Positions 42,512 through 52,384 are shown, numbered from the stretch's first letter. The stretch: DNA of 64,000 nt from Lachnospiraceae bacterium UBA1721 (GCA_002317155.1 DCIR01000070.1:1-64000); one strand, 5' to 3'. Program-made: numbers and translations. The notes: generated by a model from the sequence alone, not told the origin.

Positions 42512-45313
42512 TTAGTCCTCACCAAGCTTAAGAGCCTTGGCTACGTTCATTCTAAGGATCATTCCGGTCAATACTGCGATACAGATAAGCATTACTCCCG
42601 CAACAACCAGAACAAGTCTCTGAATATCTGCAGGATTGGTTATCAGTTCCATAGGAAGTACCTGTGAGATCGACTGATATGCCTTCTGCAAAATAGGAAC
42701 AAACATTGCCGAAGTCAATGCACCTATTCCAAATCCCGCAAGTACTGATAACAATCCACAGAAAATCTGCTCGTTGATAAGCATCTGGAAAAGCTCTCCC
42801 TTGTGGAAACCTGATGCTCTGAGTACACCGAATACGAGTTCTCTTTCTCTGATAGACATAATCCAATAGATAAGGTAACCGACACCGCAAAGGATAATGG
42901 TTACTACAAATCCAAGTGTAAGGACACCGTTTGTACCCTGAAGCAAAGGATCACTCTCTGCATCTTCAAGGTCTACTGACTTATTTACATACTTGGTAAG
43001 TCTGATATTCTCTGACTTAATCCAATTATAAATCTCAGCCTCGGTAGTACCGTCCTTGGTATTCATCCAAATCTCATAAGGAGTATTTCCGAGCTTCTTT
43101 CTCATATACTCGAAATTACTTACAACAAGATAACCTTCTTCTACAGACAGTGTTCCATCAGAAAGCTGCTTTCTGATGACAGGTGAATATCCGGGGAAAT
43201 AACTTACAAAATCAACGATTACACCCTCCGTAGATTTACCTAATGAATTGCTGTAGCTGATGGTATCTCCAACCTTATATCCAAGCTTATCTCTGAAATT
43301 GGCAGAGACCAGAATACCATTCTCGGTTCCTGCAAGCTTGTTGAGATAATTGTAATAATGGTCCCCGTTAAGATCCATATCAACCCATGTCATACCACCG
43401 AACTCCTTGGTATGAATTCCCATGAGCATTATCTTTATTCTGTTAGTTCCTGATGCTGAAATATAACCTTCATCATCCTTGTATACTTTGGTATAACCTT
43501 CCGAAAAAGGAGCGGTCATATACTTATCTGTGCTGGGCTCAACATACTCACCTGTAGGGCTACCCTCACGAGTGAGAATCTCCGTCCATACTTCCTTAAC
43601 CATCAAATCAGCGCCATCGAGATATTCGGTATTAGCCATAGCATTCTCTACGATGGTACGGGCTACGGTAGCATGATACATACCGAGCGAAATAGTCATG
43701 ATAAGGAAGAGCATAATCAACTGCTGCTTTCTACCGTTTTTAACGTTCTCCATGAACGATACAAAGCTTGCAGGCTTCCAGAATCTCTTACCGATATTGT
43801 AAATCAGCTTAAGGAAGTAAGGCTGAAGTCTTAAGAACAACAGACCTGCACCCACAATCATAAGTGATGAACTGAGATACAAAAGCGGATCAAGTGATTT
43901 TCCGTTCAAAACAGCCTCAGTCAATTTGTCTGAGTTGTGCTTGAAGTTATAGAATCCATAACCTGCCACTGCAATCAACACAACATCAATAAAAAGCTTT
44001 TCCCAGAGAGGCTTCTTTCTCATAGCCTTCTGCTGCTTAAGGTTAACGATTGATACACGGCTGTGCTTGATAGCAGGAATTGTAAGGCACATTAATCCGA
44101 GCAGTATTGCTCCGCCCATATATATCAATGCAGTAGTGGTAAATCTGACATTCAGTGTCTCTGAGAAGTCAAATACAAGGAAGTTTCTCGTTGATCCGAG
44201 CAACTTACTCATCAACATTCCAAGCGGTACACCCACTCCTGCTCCGACAATATTAAGTAACAGTGCCTGATACAGATACATTCTGAAAATCTGTGCTCTT
44301 GAGCTACCACGGCTCTTGATAACAGAGATTTCATTTCTCTCCATCTCATACATCTGACCTGAAATCATAAGAAGGAAAGCTGCAAGCATAATCAGTACAG
44401 GTACCTGGAGAATTACAAGTGTTGCTGAGATTCTTGAGTACTTATTCTCATAGCTCTGAAGGACATCCATATAAGCAGGAGTAGATACCACGCTCTTATA
44501 AGAACTCTCCATGCTGTAGTACTCTGTTCTATCCTTAAGATAGCTTACATCGTCAGCAAATATGTCGTTATACTCAAACATTGCATTGTAATAGCAGGTG
44601 ATGGTATATTTTCCTGCATTTGACCCGGTAAACATCTCACGGAACAAATTGTCATTCATGAGAAGTACTGTATCGAAGAAACCGTCTGCTTCCTGCCAGT
44701 AATAATCTGCATTATCATCCTCTATAAACACACCGGTGATATGCATCTTGATCTCGCTTCCATCAGGGGCTCTGAGTGCATCAAATACAACAGTCTCACC
44801 TACGAGGAGTCCGAGCTTAACCATACCGGACTGGCTCATTACAACCTCAATCTCACCATCATCAGTGAGTCCTCGCTCTGAATACATTTCACCGCTGAGC
44901 ATTGTAACATGCTCGGGAAGTGACGACTTCATTGCAAGATTAACATTGAGTTCATCCGCGTCAGGACGATTCATTGTTGAATGAATACCGTTCTGCGAGA
45001 AAGCATAATAATAAACCGCATCCTTCTGAGTTACGTGTAAATCAGAATAAATCGTATTCATGAACTTCTCCATCGAACTGATGGTTCCGCCCGTTTTATC
45101 CTTTCTCGATACAATTGTCATCTTGATCTGTGCCGGCCAAGTACCGGTTGATGCTACATAATGATTAAATTCATCCTGAAGCATTCTATTATATGCGGCA
45201 TCCTGGTAAAGCGGAAAACATACCGCTGTTGCCACGAGAAGGATACAACCAAGCAAAAGGCTAAAGTTCATCCACTTCTTATGCCACATTTTTTGTAACA
45301 TTATTCCCAGCAT
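42512..45313 (-). CDS. FtsX-like ABC exporter permease
   Basis: A 933-residue membrane protein with one N-terminal helix, a large outside domain (residues about 40-300) and three helices. A second outside domain and three or four final helices follow, so it holds two FtsX units (MacB_PCD plus FtsX). Motifs typical of the class are the ISVIKSRGSSRAQIFRMYL loop and FGVLRASGFHKGELFQML. Such permeases do not move substrate through the membrane but pump on an outside partner. It starts 12 bases inside the end of the adaptor gene, preceded by GAGGG. Confidence 0.88.
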   Translation of the reverse strand: MLGIMLQKMWHKKWMNFSLLLGCILLVATAVCFPLYQDAAYNRMLQDEFNHYVASTGTWPAQIKMTIVSRKDKTGGTISSMEKFMNTIYSDLHVTQKDAVYYYAFSQNGIHSTMNRPDADELNVNLAMKSSLPEHVTMLSGEMYSERGLTDDGEIEVVMSQSGMVKLGLLVGETVVFDALRAPDGSEIKMHITGVFIEDDNADYYWQEADGFFDTVLLMNDNLFREMFTGSNAGKYTITCYYNAMFEYNDIFADDVSYLKDRTEYYSMESSYKSVVSTPAYMDVLQSYENKYSRISATLVILQVPVLIMLAAFLLMISGQMYEMERNEISVIKSRGSSRAQIFRMYLYQALLLNIVGAGVGVPLGMLMSKLLGSTRNFLVFDFSETLNVRFTTTALIYMGGAILLGLMCLTIPAIKHSRVSIVNLKQQKAMRKKPLWEKLFIDVVLIAVAGYGFYNFKHNSDKLTEAVLNGKSLDPLLYLSSSLMIVGAGLLFLRLQPYFLKLIYNIGKRFWKPASFVSFMENVKNGRKQQLIMLFLIMTISLGMYHATVARTIVENAMANTEYLDGADLMVKEVWTEILTREGSPTGEYVEPSTDKYMTAPFSEGYTKVYKDDEGYISASGTNRIKIMLMGIHTKEFGGMTWVDMDLNGDHYYNYLNKLAGTENGILVSANFRDKLGYKVGDTISYSNSLGKSTEGVIVDFVSYFPGYSPVIRKQLSDGTLSVEEGYLVVSNFEYMRKKLGNTPYEIWMNTKDGTTEAEIYNWIKSENIRLTKYVNKSVDLEDAESDPLLQGTNGVLTLGFVVTIILCGVGYLIYWIMSIRERELVFGVLRASGFHKGELFQMLINEQIFCGLLSVLAGFGIGALTSAMFVPILQKAYQSISQVLPMELITNPADIQRLVLVVAGVMLICIAVLTGMILRMNVAKALKLGED

Positions 45314-47478
45314 ACTGTCATACCCTCTGTCAATCCTTCAGCTACCCAATAGTACGTTGAATCAGCACCACCGGCTACAAAGCTTACTCTTTTAATCGTT
45401 CCGTTCTCGTCTTTAACTGTTACAAAAGTAGCTTTATCTCCTTCAGTAACCGCTCTTCTTGGGATAACTAAAACATTTTCGGCACTTCTGACTGTTGCAG
45501 TAATTCTATAAGTCTGTCTGCCCCACCAGCCGTCACTGTTACGAGTACTTCCTGCCATCATCGCAACGTCTTCCGCAGGAATCTGAACAAGTGCGTAATC
45601 ATTCTGAATCTTCTTACTCAGTACCATGTTGTTAACAGTAACAACCATTCCATCAGCCACTCTCTGGTTACCATCGTTATCCTTATACGAAACACTTACT
45701 TCATTTCCGTATGTAAGTCTGTGATCAGGGTCATCTACAATAATGAAAACCTTGGTCTGATCAGCGACCATAGCAATTTTTCTGTTATAGCTTAAGAGGT
45801 CTCCTGACTTTGCTGTCATTACCTCAGTAATAATTCCGTCAATAGGAGATACAATCGATGTCGTACTTCCGTCTCTCTTCATATGAGCTATCTTGTCTTC
45901 CAGCTCTGCGATTTCCTTCTCTGTCTGTTCGATAGCCCTGGTATTCTGCTTGTTATCTTCGCTTCTGTCCTTATCCTCATCTACAAGTTTCTGAAGATAC
46001 TCATTTTTTCTGAGAAGATTACGTTCCTGTCTGGCGATTTCAATAGTATCCGCAACTACATGAATCTTAGCAATCTCCTGTCCCTTGGTTACCTGCTCAT
46101 ACTGGCTGACACATATTTCATCTATGTAGACAATACCATACTCAATATCATTATAGATATTCTGCTGATCGGTATAGAAAAGATATCCTGACTCACTGAA
46201 TTCGTTGCTTACGCTACCGTAACCGATGGTAGCCTCATTGCTTCCGGCTGTAACAAGCAAAGATGACTTAATCATGTCACCTTCCTCTAAGCCAGCAAGC
46301 ACCTCGGTGTACAGTCCGTCATTTACACCGGTCTTAATATATGTAACCTCATAAGTCGATCCATTGTTACGATATACAAAGCTTCCGGTATCATCGGTAC
46401 TGATAGCACTCTTAGGAATACATAAAACATTCTCTCTTACTTCATTAACAACAACAATAACAGCATAATCACCAATCTGAATCTTACCTTCCGGATCCAC
46501 TACATGGAAATTGCTGTATACCGCATCGTTAAGCTCCTTGAGTCTGTCATATTCTTCAGAATCAATTGCCTGATACTCTACCTCGAACTTCTCTCCGTTT
46601 ACCATAGCATATACAGATTCTGCTTTATTAATAATTCCACTGTTAATGAACTCGCATCTGATTTCCTTAACATCAAAGTCACCTACTACAGCCGCAGGTA
46701 AACCACCGCTTATGTATTCTCCGGGAGAATAATAATTGAAAGCCACAACATAACCATCAATATCAGACTTAAGAATTCCGTTCTTACGCTCAGCCTTAAG
46801 CTTATTAAGACTTGAAAGCTGATACTCGTAATCGAGATCATACAGCTCATTTGTCTCTTTGATGGTCTGCTTGATCATCTCAAGATAGATATATGCTTTA
46901 CCATAAGCATTATCATACTTATCATATTCTTTCTGCCACTCATCCAAAGCCTTCTGATATTCATCAGTGGTCTGATAATCAGCTTCCTTAGGCTTGGCAT
47001 TGTTGCAATTTCGTAAATCTATATCGGCATTTGTCAAATCAAGTTCACGATCACTCTGAGTCTTAGTCAAATCCTCAATATAATCGTTATGCGATTCAAC
47101 CATTGCCTCAAGACTTTTTTCAAGGCTTTCGATTGCCTTATCAATCTGTGTAGAATCACCAAGGATAAGACTATCCCCGGACTCTACTGCCTGACCGGGC
47201 ATGTTTCCGTAATTTGCGAACTGAACTGAGCTGTCATATGCATATTCGGTTACTTTAGGACACACCATACCGGAATACGAATCCGAATTATATATGCTTC
47301 TGTATTGAGCAGCCACGCAGCTCTCAGCCGCGCCTACGGGATCAATAAGCTCAATAACCATATCACGGCCTGATTTATCCGCTTCACCACATCCGGTAAG
47401 TCCACCTACACATCCGACAATCATAGCGGATGAAACAATACCGGTTATTATTCTCTTTTTAATAGTATTCATCTTCAT
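45301..47478 (-). CDS. Lipoprotein efflux adaptor (MacA/HlyD-like), long
   Basis: A 725-residue membrane-fusion-type lipoprotein. The signal sequence ends at GCVGGLTGC. A coiled-coil hairpin (residues about 110-220) lies inside a biotinyl-lipoyl-like region, followed by beta-barrel domains. A second lipoyl/coiled-coil set is seen around residues 420-560 (IARQERNLLRKNEYLQKLV, EQTEKEIAELEDKIAHMK). It is about twice the usual length, as if two adaptors were joined. The start overlaps the preceding stop (TGATG). Confidence 0.85.
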   Translation of the reverse strand: MKMNTIKKRIITGIVSSAMIVGCVGGLTGCGEADKSGRDMVIELIDPVGAAESCVAAQYRSIYNSDSYSGMVCPKVTEYAYDSSVQFANYGNMPGQAVESGDSLILGDSTQIDKAIESLEKSLEAMVESHNDYIEDLTKTQSDRELDLTNADIDLRNCNNAKPKEADYQTTDEYQKALDEWQKEYDKYDNAYGKAYIYLEMIKQTIKETNELYDLDYEYQLSSLNKLKAERKNGILKSDIDGYVVAFNYYSPGEYISGGLPAAVVGDFDVKEIRCEFINSGIINKAESVYAMVNGEKFEVEYQAIDSEEYDRLKELNDAVYSNFHVVDPEGKIQIGDYAVIVVVNEVRENVLCIPKSAISTDDTGSFVYRNNGSTYEVTYIKTGVNDGLYTEVLAGLEEGDMIKSSLLVTAGSNEATIGYGSVSNEFSESGYLFYTDQQNIYNDIEYGIVYIDEICVSQYEQVTKGQEIAKIHVVADTIEIARQERNLLRKNEYLQKLVDEDKDRSEDNKQNTRAIEQTEKEIAELEDKIAHMKRDGSTTSIVSPIDGIITEVMTAKSGDLLSYNRKIAMVADQTKVFIIVDDPDHRLTYGNEVSVSYKDNDGNQRVADGMVVTVNNMVLSKKIQNDYALVQIPAEDVAMMAGSTRNSDGWWGRQTYRITATVRSAENVLVIPRRAVTEGDKATFVTVKDENGTIKRVSFVAGGADSTYYWVAEGLTEGMTVCWE

Positions 47479-48572
47479 CAACGCTTTATTACCTTCTCAC
47501 CATCACTTAATCCGCTTTTAATCTCAACAAGACTGTTACCGATAAGGCCAACCTCAATCCATTTAACCTCACGCATTCCGTCTTCGTTAACCACATATAC
47601 GTAGTACTCTCCGTCAGCTACATGGACACAGGTTACCGGCAAAGTCAATACGTTCTTTCTTGAATCCATAACAACTACGATATTAGCGTTTGTACCTGCC
47701 TCAATCTCAGCTGTATCACCGGAATACATGACAAACCTCTGCTTATCCCCCCAATTAGCCATATCATCCGGCAAAAGCTCATAATCGCCCTTACCTGCTC
47801 CTACCACTATATTCATAGCAACAGGTTCGCCTTCATTAAAATACTGGACCAAATCGCCGGCATTTGCTTCAAAATAACCTTCTGAATTATCAACCAGTGT
47901 CATTACCACTTCATCAATATTAGAAGTAGATCCCTCTAAGTCATCAGCCATGCTGTATACGGTTCCGTCAATGGATGCATATACACGGCTCTGCGAAAGT
48001 TCTGTTCGAAGCTGAGCAAGCTTAAGTCTGTCAAATTCCAGCGTATCGTTCAATGCCTGCTCTTGCGCATCATTTGATTCATAAAGGCTTTCCAGCTCTT
48101 TATCTCTCCACTCATTTTCTCCGGTACCATATCTGAGCCATATCTCCTGCATCTTTAAGAGTTCTTCCTCTTCAATATAGCTAAGTCTAAGCTCATTTCT
48201 CGCTATAGAATACTCCAGCGCAGCAATCTCCTGTTCAAGAGCACCGGTGGAAAGTTCCGCGAGGACATCTCCCTTGTGGACCTCATCCCCTTGTTGTACA
48301 TAGACTTTATCTACGATTTTACCGCTTACAGGGAAATAAACCTCCTGCTCACTGTTCTTCTTATATGTACAACGAACAGTAGTTGTTAATACAACATCAT
48401 CATATGTGCAATTAACAAAATTATACACAACTGCATCATTACTGTTCTCAACAATAATAAGCGGTGCTTCTTCTTTGCTTGCACAACCCGAAATAAGCAT
48501 GCTGCTCATTGAAAGCACCACGCTTGCTGATAATCCAATAAACTTCTTAATAAATTTCTTTTTATTATACAT
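47478..48572 (-). CDS. Lipoprotein efflux adaptor (MacA/HlyD-like), short
   Basis: A 364-residue HlyD-type adaptor. The signal peptide has a clear lipobox at SMLISGC near residue 29. A biotinyl-lipoyl-like half, VSGKIVDKVYVQQGDEVHKGDVLAEL, is followed by a coiled coil at about residues 105-195. The second lipoyl half (SIDGTVYSMADD) and the beta-barrel with TLPVTCVHVADGEYYVYVV close the protein. First gene of the five-gene exporter operon. The ATG at 48572 has AAGG nine bases upstream. A large dyad lies ahead of it (48741-48786). Confidence 0.88.
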   Translation of the reverse strand: MYNKKKFIKKFIGLSASVVLSMSSMLISGCASKEEAPLIIVENSNDAVVYNFVNCTYDDVVLTTTVRCTYKKNSEQEVYFPVSGKIVDKVYVQQGDEVHKGDVLAELSTGALEQEIAALEYSIARNELRLSYIEEEELLKMQEIWLRYGTGENEWRDKELESLYESNDAQEQALNDTLEFDRLKLAQLRTELSQSRVYASIDGTVYSMADDLEGSTSNIDEVVMTLVDNSEGYFEANAGDLVQYFNEGEPVAMNIVVGAGKGDYELLPDDMANWGDKQRFVMYSGDTAEIEAGTNANIVVVMDSRKNVLTLPVTCVHVADGEYYVYVVNEDGMREVKWIEVGLIGNSLVEIKSGLSDGEKVIKR

Positions 48573-48740
48573 ACCCAAATACCTTAAATATGACTTAATA
48601 CAACCATGATTGATAATAAATGTTTGTCATTTATTACACAATCCTAAATTATAATATTAAATTCATTAGTCAAAAAATAGTAATTAATTGTTAAAAATCA
48701 TCAAATAATATCAAAAATTGCTAAAGACATATATAAATTA

Positions 48741-48786
48741 GGAAAGCACTTACATTCGCGAAATTTCGCATATGTAAGTGCTTTCC
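48741..48786. promoter_or_regulatory. 46-bp near-perfect dyad upstream of the exporter operon
   Basis: Fifteen-base perfect arms (48741-48755 and 48772-48786) share a centre with an inner 12-base palindrome GCGAAATTTCGC (48758-48769). Twenty-one of 23 pairs match. There is no T-run on either side, so a terminator is unlikely. The arm TGTAAGTGCTTTCC resembles a catabolite (cre) element. Confidence 0.5.
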
Positions 48787-48854
48787 CAAAATACATTTTT
48801 AGCCTCGTTATATGTCAATCTATCAAAAATTCTATTTGTAAAAAAAAGCAGAAA

Positions 48855-48888
48855 AAAAGCGACGGGCCCGGAAAACACCGTCGCTTTT
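48855..48888 (-). terminator. Intrinsic terminator at the end of the xylan uptake operon
   Basis: Eleven-base perfect arms AAAAGCGACGG (48855-48865) and 48878-48888, followed on the minus strand by a T-run. It lies 38 bases after the binding-protein stop. Confidence 0.9.
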
Positions 48889-48925
48889 AATTTATTTAGT
48901 TAACTACAGTATAACCGACAACAAA

Positions 48926-50398
48926 TTACTTGTTTGCCTCGTCTACATAAGTCTTCCAAGTGGTAGCGATTGCTTCGATCTTCTCTGAAACAACTGCGCC
49001 TACACCAACACCCCAAGTGAAGTCAGGTCCAAGGTTGAGGTTAGGAATCATTCCGTGATAGGTGATCATTCCGTGCTCAGCCGATGACATCATAGTGATG
49101 GTCTCGTCTACTGCACGAGTATCAAAGATACCCTGTCTAGCAGTTGAAAGATATCCGTTATAATCTTCGTAACCAGCAGGCTCGTTGGTGAAGAGATCAT
49201 AAGCGAATGCGATCTTCCATGCGGTCTCAGCATCGTAAACGTTTGCGATACATGCAGGGTTGTTTGACCAGCAGTTTACAAGTGAACCCTGAGGTCCAGC
49301 AGGGAACATAACGAATCCGATTTCGAACTCAGCATCCTCAAGGAAGTTGCCAGGAGTACCAGCATACTCGTCTTCTACCATGAATCCAACTACACCGTTA
49401 AGGAACTCTTCCTTGTAGTAATCCCACTGAGCGCCTTCAGGATCGTGGTTGTCATACTTATTGAACATGTCAACAGTCCACTCAAGAGCTTCAACAGTTG
49501 CAGGATCCTCAAGCTTGTAAACATAGCCGCTTGCATCCTTACCAATAAGCTCGCTACCATTTGAGTAAATAGCAGCCATGGTCATATTACCCTCGTTAAC
49601 AGTAAGACCAAAGATATCATCGATACCATCGTTGTTGGTATCTCTCTGAACCTTTGCCATCATCTCTGCAAAAGCGTCCCAAGTCCAGGTTCCGTTTGCC
49701 TGCATATCATAGATATCATCAGGCTCGATACCTGCATCCTTAAGTACCTGCTTATTGAAGTAAACACCAGTACGTGCTTCTGAAGTGCCAGCGAACATAG
49801 CGTAAATCTCTCCGCCCTTGCTGTACTGCTCGTGAAGTCTGTTCTTCTGGAACTTAGCTTCAGAGAAGTCAAGGCAATCAAGAGTTGAAAGGTCATACAT
49901 AAGACCTGAAGCCATTGCTGAAGTGATAGCCGGATCATCACGAACTACCCATACGTAGTAAGAACCGTCTCCACCAGAAGTAGCGAAGTCTACGAAATCT
50001 GAAGGAGTTGAACCCCAGTCAGACATAGCAACTTCCTTAATGGTGAAATTGTAAGTCTCCTGGATCCACTCACGATACTCATCACGAGCTTCTTCGTACT
50101 CGTTTGCAGGTGCTGCAGGCTCTTCAGGTGACCACCAGTTACGAATGATGATTTCCATTCCACCAAGGTCGATAGGATTTCCATCAGCATCAGTGATGAT
50201 GTTGCTTACACCAGCATCGGGATCGGTAGTTCCAGGATCGGTAGTTCCAGGATCGGTAGTTCCAGGATCGGTAGTTCCAGAACCGGTGTTGCCACCGTCA
50301 CCGTTGTTGTCATCAGCAGAAGTACAAGCTGCAAGGCTGAGTGCCATACCAGCTGAAAGAGCTACTGCTAAAAGCTTCTTAGACATTTTCTTTCTCAT
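48926..50398 (-). CDS. Extracellular sugar-binding lipoprotein
   Basis: A 490-residue sugar ABC binding protein. The signal peptide ends at lipobox LAAC (Cys25). A flexible linker at residues about 36-62, with four tandem TTDPG units coded by an exact 15-bp repeat, tethers the two-lobed binding domain. Blocks such as PIDLGGMEI, DIYDMQANGTWTWDAF and VEDEYAGTPGN match the orphan homologue at 9503-10936. The ATG at 50398 has GGAGGG before it; a longer frame starts inside a hairpin. Last gene of the 14.7-kb run and probably a partner of the permeases at 50482-52384. Confidence 0.92.
   Translation of the reverse strand: MRKKMSKKLLAVALSAGMALSLAACTSADDNNGDGGNTGSGTTDPGTTDPGTTDPGTTDPDAGVSNIITDADGNPIDLGGMEIIIRNWWSPEEPAAPANEYEEARDEYREWIQETYNFTIKEVAMSDWGSTPSDFVDFATSGGDGSYYVWVVRDDPAITSAMASGLMYDLSTLDCLDFSEAKFQKNRLHEQYSKGGEIYAMFAGTSEARTGVYFNKQVLKDAGIEPDDIYDMQANGTWTWDAFAEMMAKVQRDTNNDGIDDIFGLTVNEGNMTMAAIYSNGSELIGKDASGYVYKLEDPATVEALEWTVDMFNKYDNHDPEGAQWDYYKEEFLNGVVGFMVEDEYAGTPGNFLEDAEFEIGFVMFPAGPQGSLVNCWSNNPACIANVYDAETAWKIAFAYDLFTNEPAGYEDYNGYLSTARQGIFDTRAVDETITMMSSAEHGMITYHGMIPNLNLGPDFTWGVGVGAVVSEKIEAIATTWKTYVDEANK
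50221..50280 (-). repeat. Four exact 15-bp tandem repeats in the linker of the binding protein
   Basis: The unit GATCGGTAGTTCCAG (plus strand) occurs four times without change, coding for a repeating PGTTD linker. Its perfect identity suggests recent expansion, and its length likely varies between strains. Confidence 0.85.
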
Positions 50399-50426
50399 AA
50401 AAATTATACCCTCCATTGGATTGTTA

Positions 50427-50465
50427 TATATCTGCACGTTTTTTTCCGGGTTACGTGCAGATATA
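50427..50465 (-). promoter_or_regulatory. Hairpin between permease and binding-protein genes
   Basis: Thirteen-base perfect arms TATATCTGCACGT (50427-50439) and 50453-50465 enclose a 13-base loop. There is no T-run after it on the minus strand, so it is probably an mRNA-stabilising or processing structure rather than a terminator. It lies 28 bases before the binding-protein start. Confidence 0.5.
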
Positions 50466-50481
50466 ATAGTTACCTCCGATA

Positions 50482-51483
50482 TTACATCTTAATACCGGAA
50501 GAGCTGATGCTCTCAACGAACTGTCTCTGTGCAAACAGATAAAGAACAAGAAGAGGAGCAACCAGCATCAGCGTACCGGTTCCAAGTATACAGTTAGAGT
50601 ATGCAACTGAAACTGTTGTCTTGATACCCTGAACACGCTGAATATATGCACCTATACTGTCAACCAGTCTAGCGATGCTCGTACTTAAAAGAGTGGTGGT
50701 TCCAAGGAACATCTTTGAATAGAAACCATCAGTCCACTGCCATACGAAAGAGAAAAGGAAACATGATGTAATGATCGGCTTTCCTTCAGGAAGCATAATG
50801 GTGAAGAATGTCTTAAATGTACCACATCCGTCAACATAAGCAGCCTCTTCCATATCATTGGGAATATTTCTGAAAAACTGTCTTATCATATATATATATA
50901 AACCATTTTTCAGTCCCATGCAACCCGCACTCATCATATAATAAGGAATCGGCAAACCTCTAAGGTTAAGAGCCTCTCCTCTTATAGCTTTGATTATACC
51001 AAAAACATCAAAAAATCTAAAGTGAATAAATAATGAATTTGAAATAACCTGCGGAGGAATAAGGATTACAAGCATAACGCATGCAAACCAGAAATTCTTA
51101 AGCGGGAACTTAAATCTTGCAAAACCATAACCAACGATTGTACAAACAGCAATCTGAAGAAGAGATACTGTAAATGAAATAACAAGTGAATTCACAATAC
51201 CCTTACTGTAATTCATGATTTCTGCGGTTACACGATAGTTATCTGTCGTGAAATGTACAGGAATCGAAATTACTATAGGATTGAACAAATCGGGCTCGGT
51301 CATAAAGCTTACTGATATTTTATTCAATATCGGCTGAAGAATCAAGAAGCAAAGTCCAAATAACAGAATAAATCTGCAAATAACTACTGCTATTTCCATT
51401 ATCTTCTTCTTAAGAAGGTATCCTTCAGACTTTCTATTTCTTTCCCAGAAGCTTACTTGCTGAATATTTTTATTTTTAGTCAT
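50482..51483 (-). CDS. Sugar ABC importer permease (MalG type)
   Basis: A 333-residue permease with six membrane helices. The EAA-type loop that docks the ATPase reads EEAAYVDGCGTFKTFFTIMLPEGKP. It overlaps the preceding permease gene by eight bases, so the two are translated together and form the heterodimeric channel. No ATPase gene is in this run; family knowledge suggests a shared MsmK-like ATPase encoded elsewhere. Confidence 0.92.
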   Translation of the reverse strand: MTKNKNIQQVSFWERNRKSEGYLLKKKIMEIAVVICRFILLFGLCFLILQPILNKISVSFMTEPDLFNPIVISIPVHFTTDNYRVTAEIMNYSKGIVNSLVISFTVSLLQIAVCTIVGYGFARFKFPLKNFWFACVMLVILIPPQVISNSLFIHFRFFDVFGIIKAIRGEALNLRGLPIPYYMMSAGCMGLKNGLYIYMIRQFFRNIPNDMEEAAYVDGCGTFKTFFTIMLPEGKPIITSCFLFSFVWQWTDGFYSKMFLGTTTLLSTSIARLVDSIGAYIQRVQGIKTTVSVAYSNCILGTGTLMLVAPLLVLYLFAQRQFVESISSSGIKM

Positions 51484-52384
51484 TATAGTAAACCCCCTTC
51501 GAAATAAAGAATGATGTAATACCTACAAATGCAATTACAATCAGGAAGTAAATCCATGTCATTGCTGATGCGGCACCGTAATTCAAGTTATCAATCATGA
51601 TTACCTGAATCTTATCGATTACTTTATTATCAGAACGCATACAGAAATCGATAACTGTGTAAATCCAGTTTACAAGGAAAAGTGAACTGATTGAAGGGAA
51701 GGTGATTTTCCAAAGGCTTTCCCATGCAGTACATCCCTCGATATCAGCTGCCTCATACATACTTCTCGGTATGGTCTGAAGACCTGACAGGAAGATGATG
51801 ATCTGAATACCTGAAGCAAGTGCTACGTCATAAATGTTATCAATAATCTCGAATACCTTCTCATATGCTTTAACACCGACACCGGTAGTTCTAAGTATTG
51901 TCTGAAGTGCATCAGTAACACTTACGCCTGAGGTGGTATCTTCGATTGACTGCTGTAATGCAGCAATCAACTGGTTGTTAGACTCAAGTCCGAGCATAAC
52001 ACCTGATGAAAGGATTACAGGAAGGAAAAATACTGCTCTCACAAGTGCACGTCCCTTAAACTTCTGATTAAGGATAAGTGCGATAAAGAAACTGAATACA
52101 ATAATTGCAAGAGAGTAAATAATCATTCTTGTAATCTCTGTTCCGAGCAATGATGTATATTCAGGATCAATTCTAAAACAGAAATAATAATTCTCGAGTT
52201 TTGTAAAATGCATCTTGAATGTAGCAGCACCAAGTTCAACATTACAAAAACTCATGTAAAGCGACTGGAAAAAGGGCTTAACCATGAAGAGCAGGAAACC
52301 AAGTATAAAAGGTGATATAAACAAGTAACCTGCTATAGCCTTTCTTTTTTCAAGTCCAACATATTTGGTTTTTGGTTTGTTCAT
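51476..52384 (-). CDS. Sugar ABC importer permease (MalF type)
   Basis: A 302-residue permease with six membrane helices, beginning with a basic cytoplasmic stretch and AGYLFISPFILGFLLFM. The ATPase-docking loop is YEAADIEGCTAWESLWKITFPSI. A longer outside loop carries about 60 residues in the middle (the SIEDTTSGVSVTDALQT stretch). It pairs with the MalG-type permease that overlaps it. It follows the DUF5696 gene by 33 bases. Confidence 0.92.
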   Translation of the reverse strand: MNKPKTKYVGLEKRKAIAGYLFISPFILGFLLFMVKPFFQSLYMSFCNVELGAATFKMHFTKLENYYFCFRIDPEYTSLLGTEITRMIIYSLAIIVFSFFIALILNQKFKGRALVRAVFFLPVILSSGVMLGLESNNQLIAALQQSIEDTTSGVSVTDALQTILRTTGVGVKAYEKVFEIIDNIYDVALASGIQIIIFLSGLQTIPRSMYEAADIEGCTAWESLWKITFPSISSLFLVNWIYTVIDFCMRSDNKVIDKIQVIMIDNLNYGAASAMTWIYFLIVIAFVGITSFFISKGVYYND

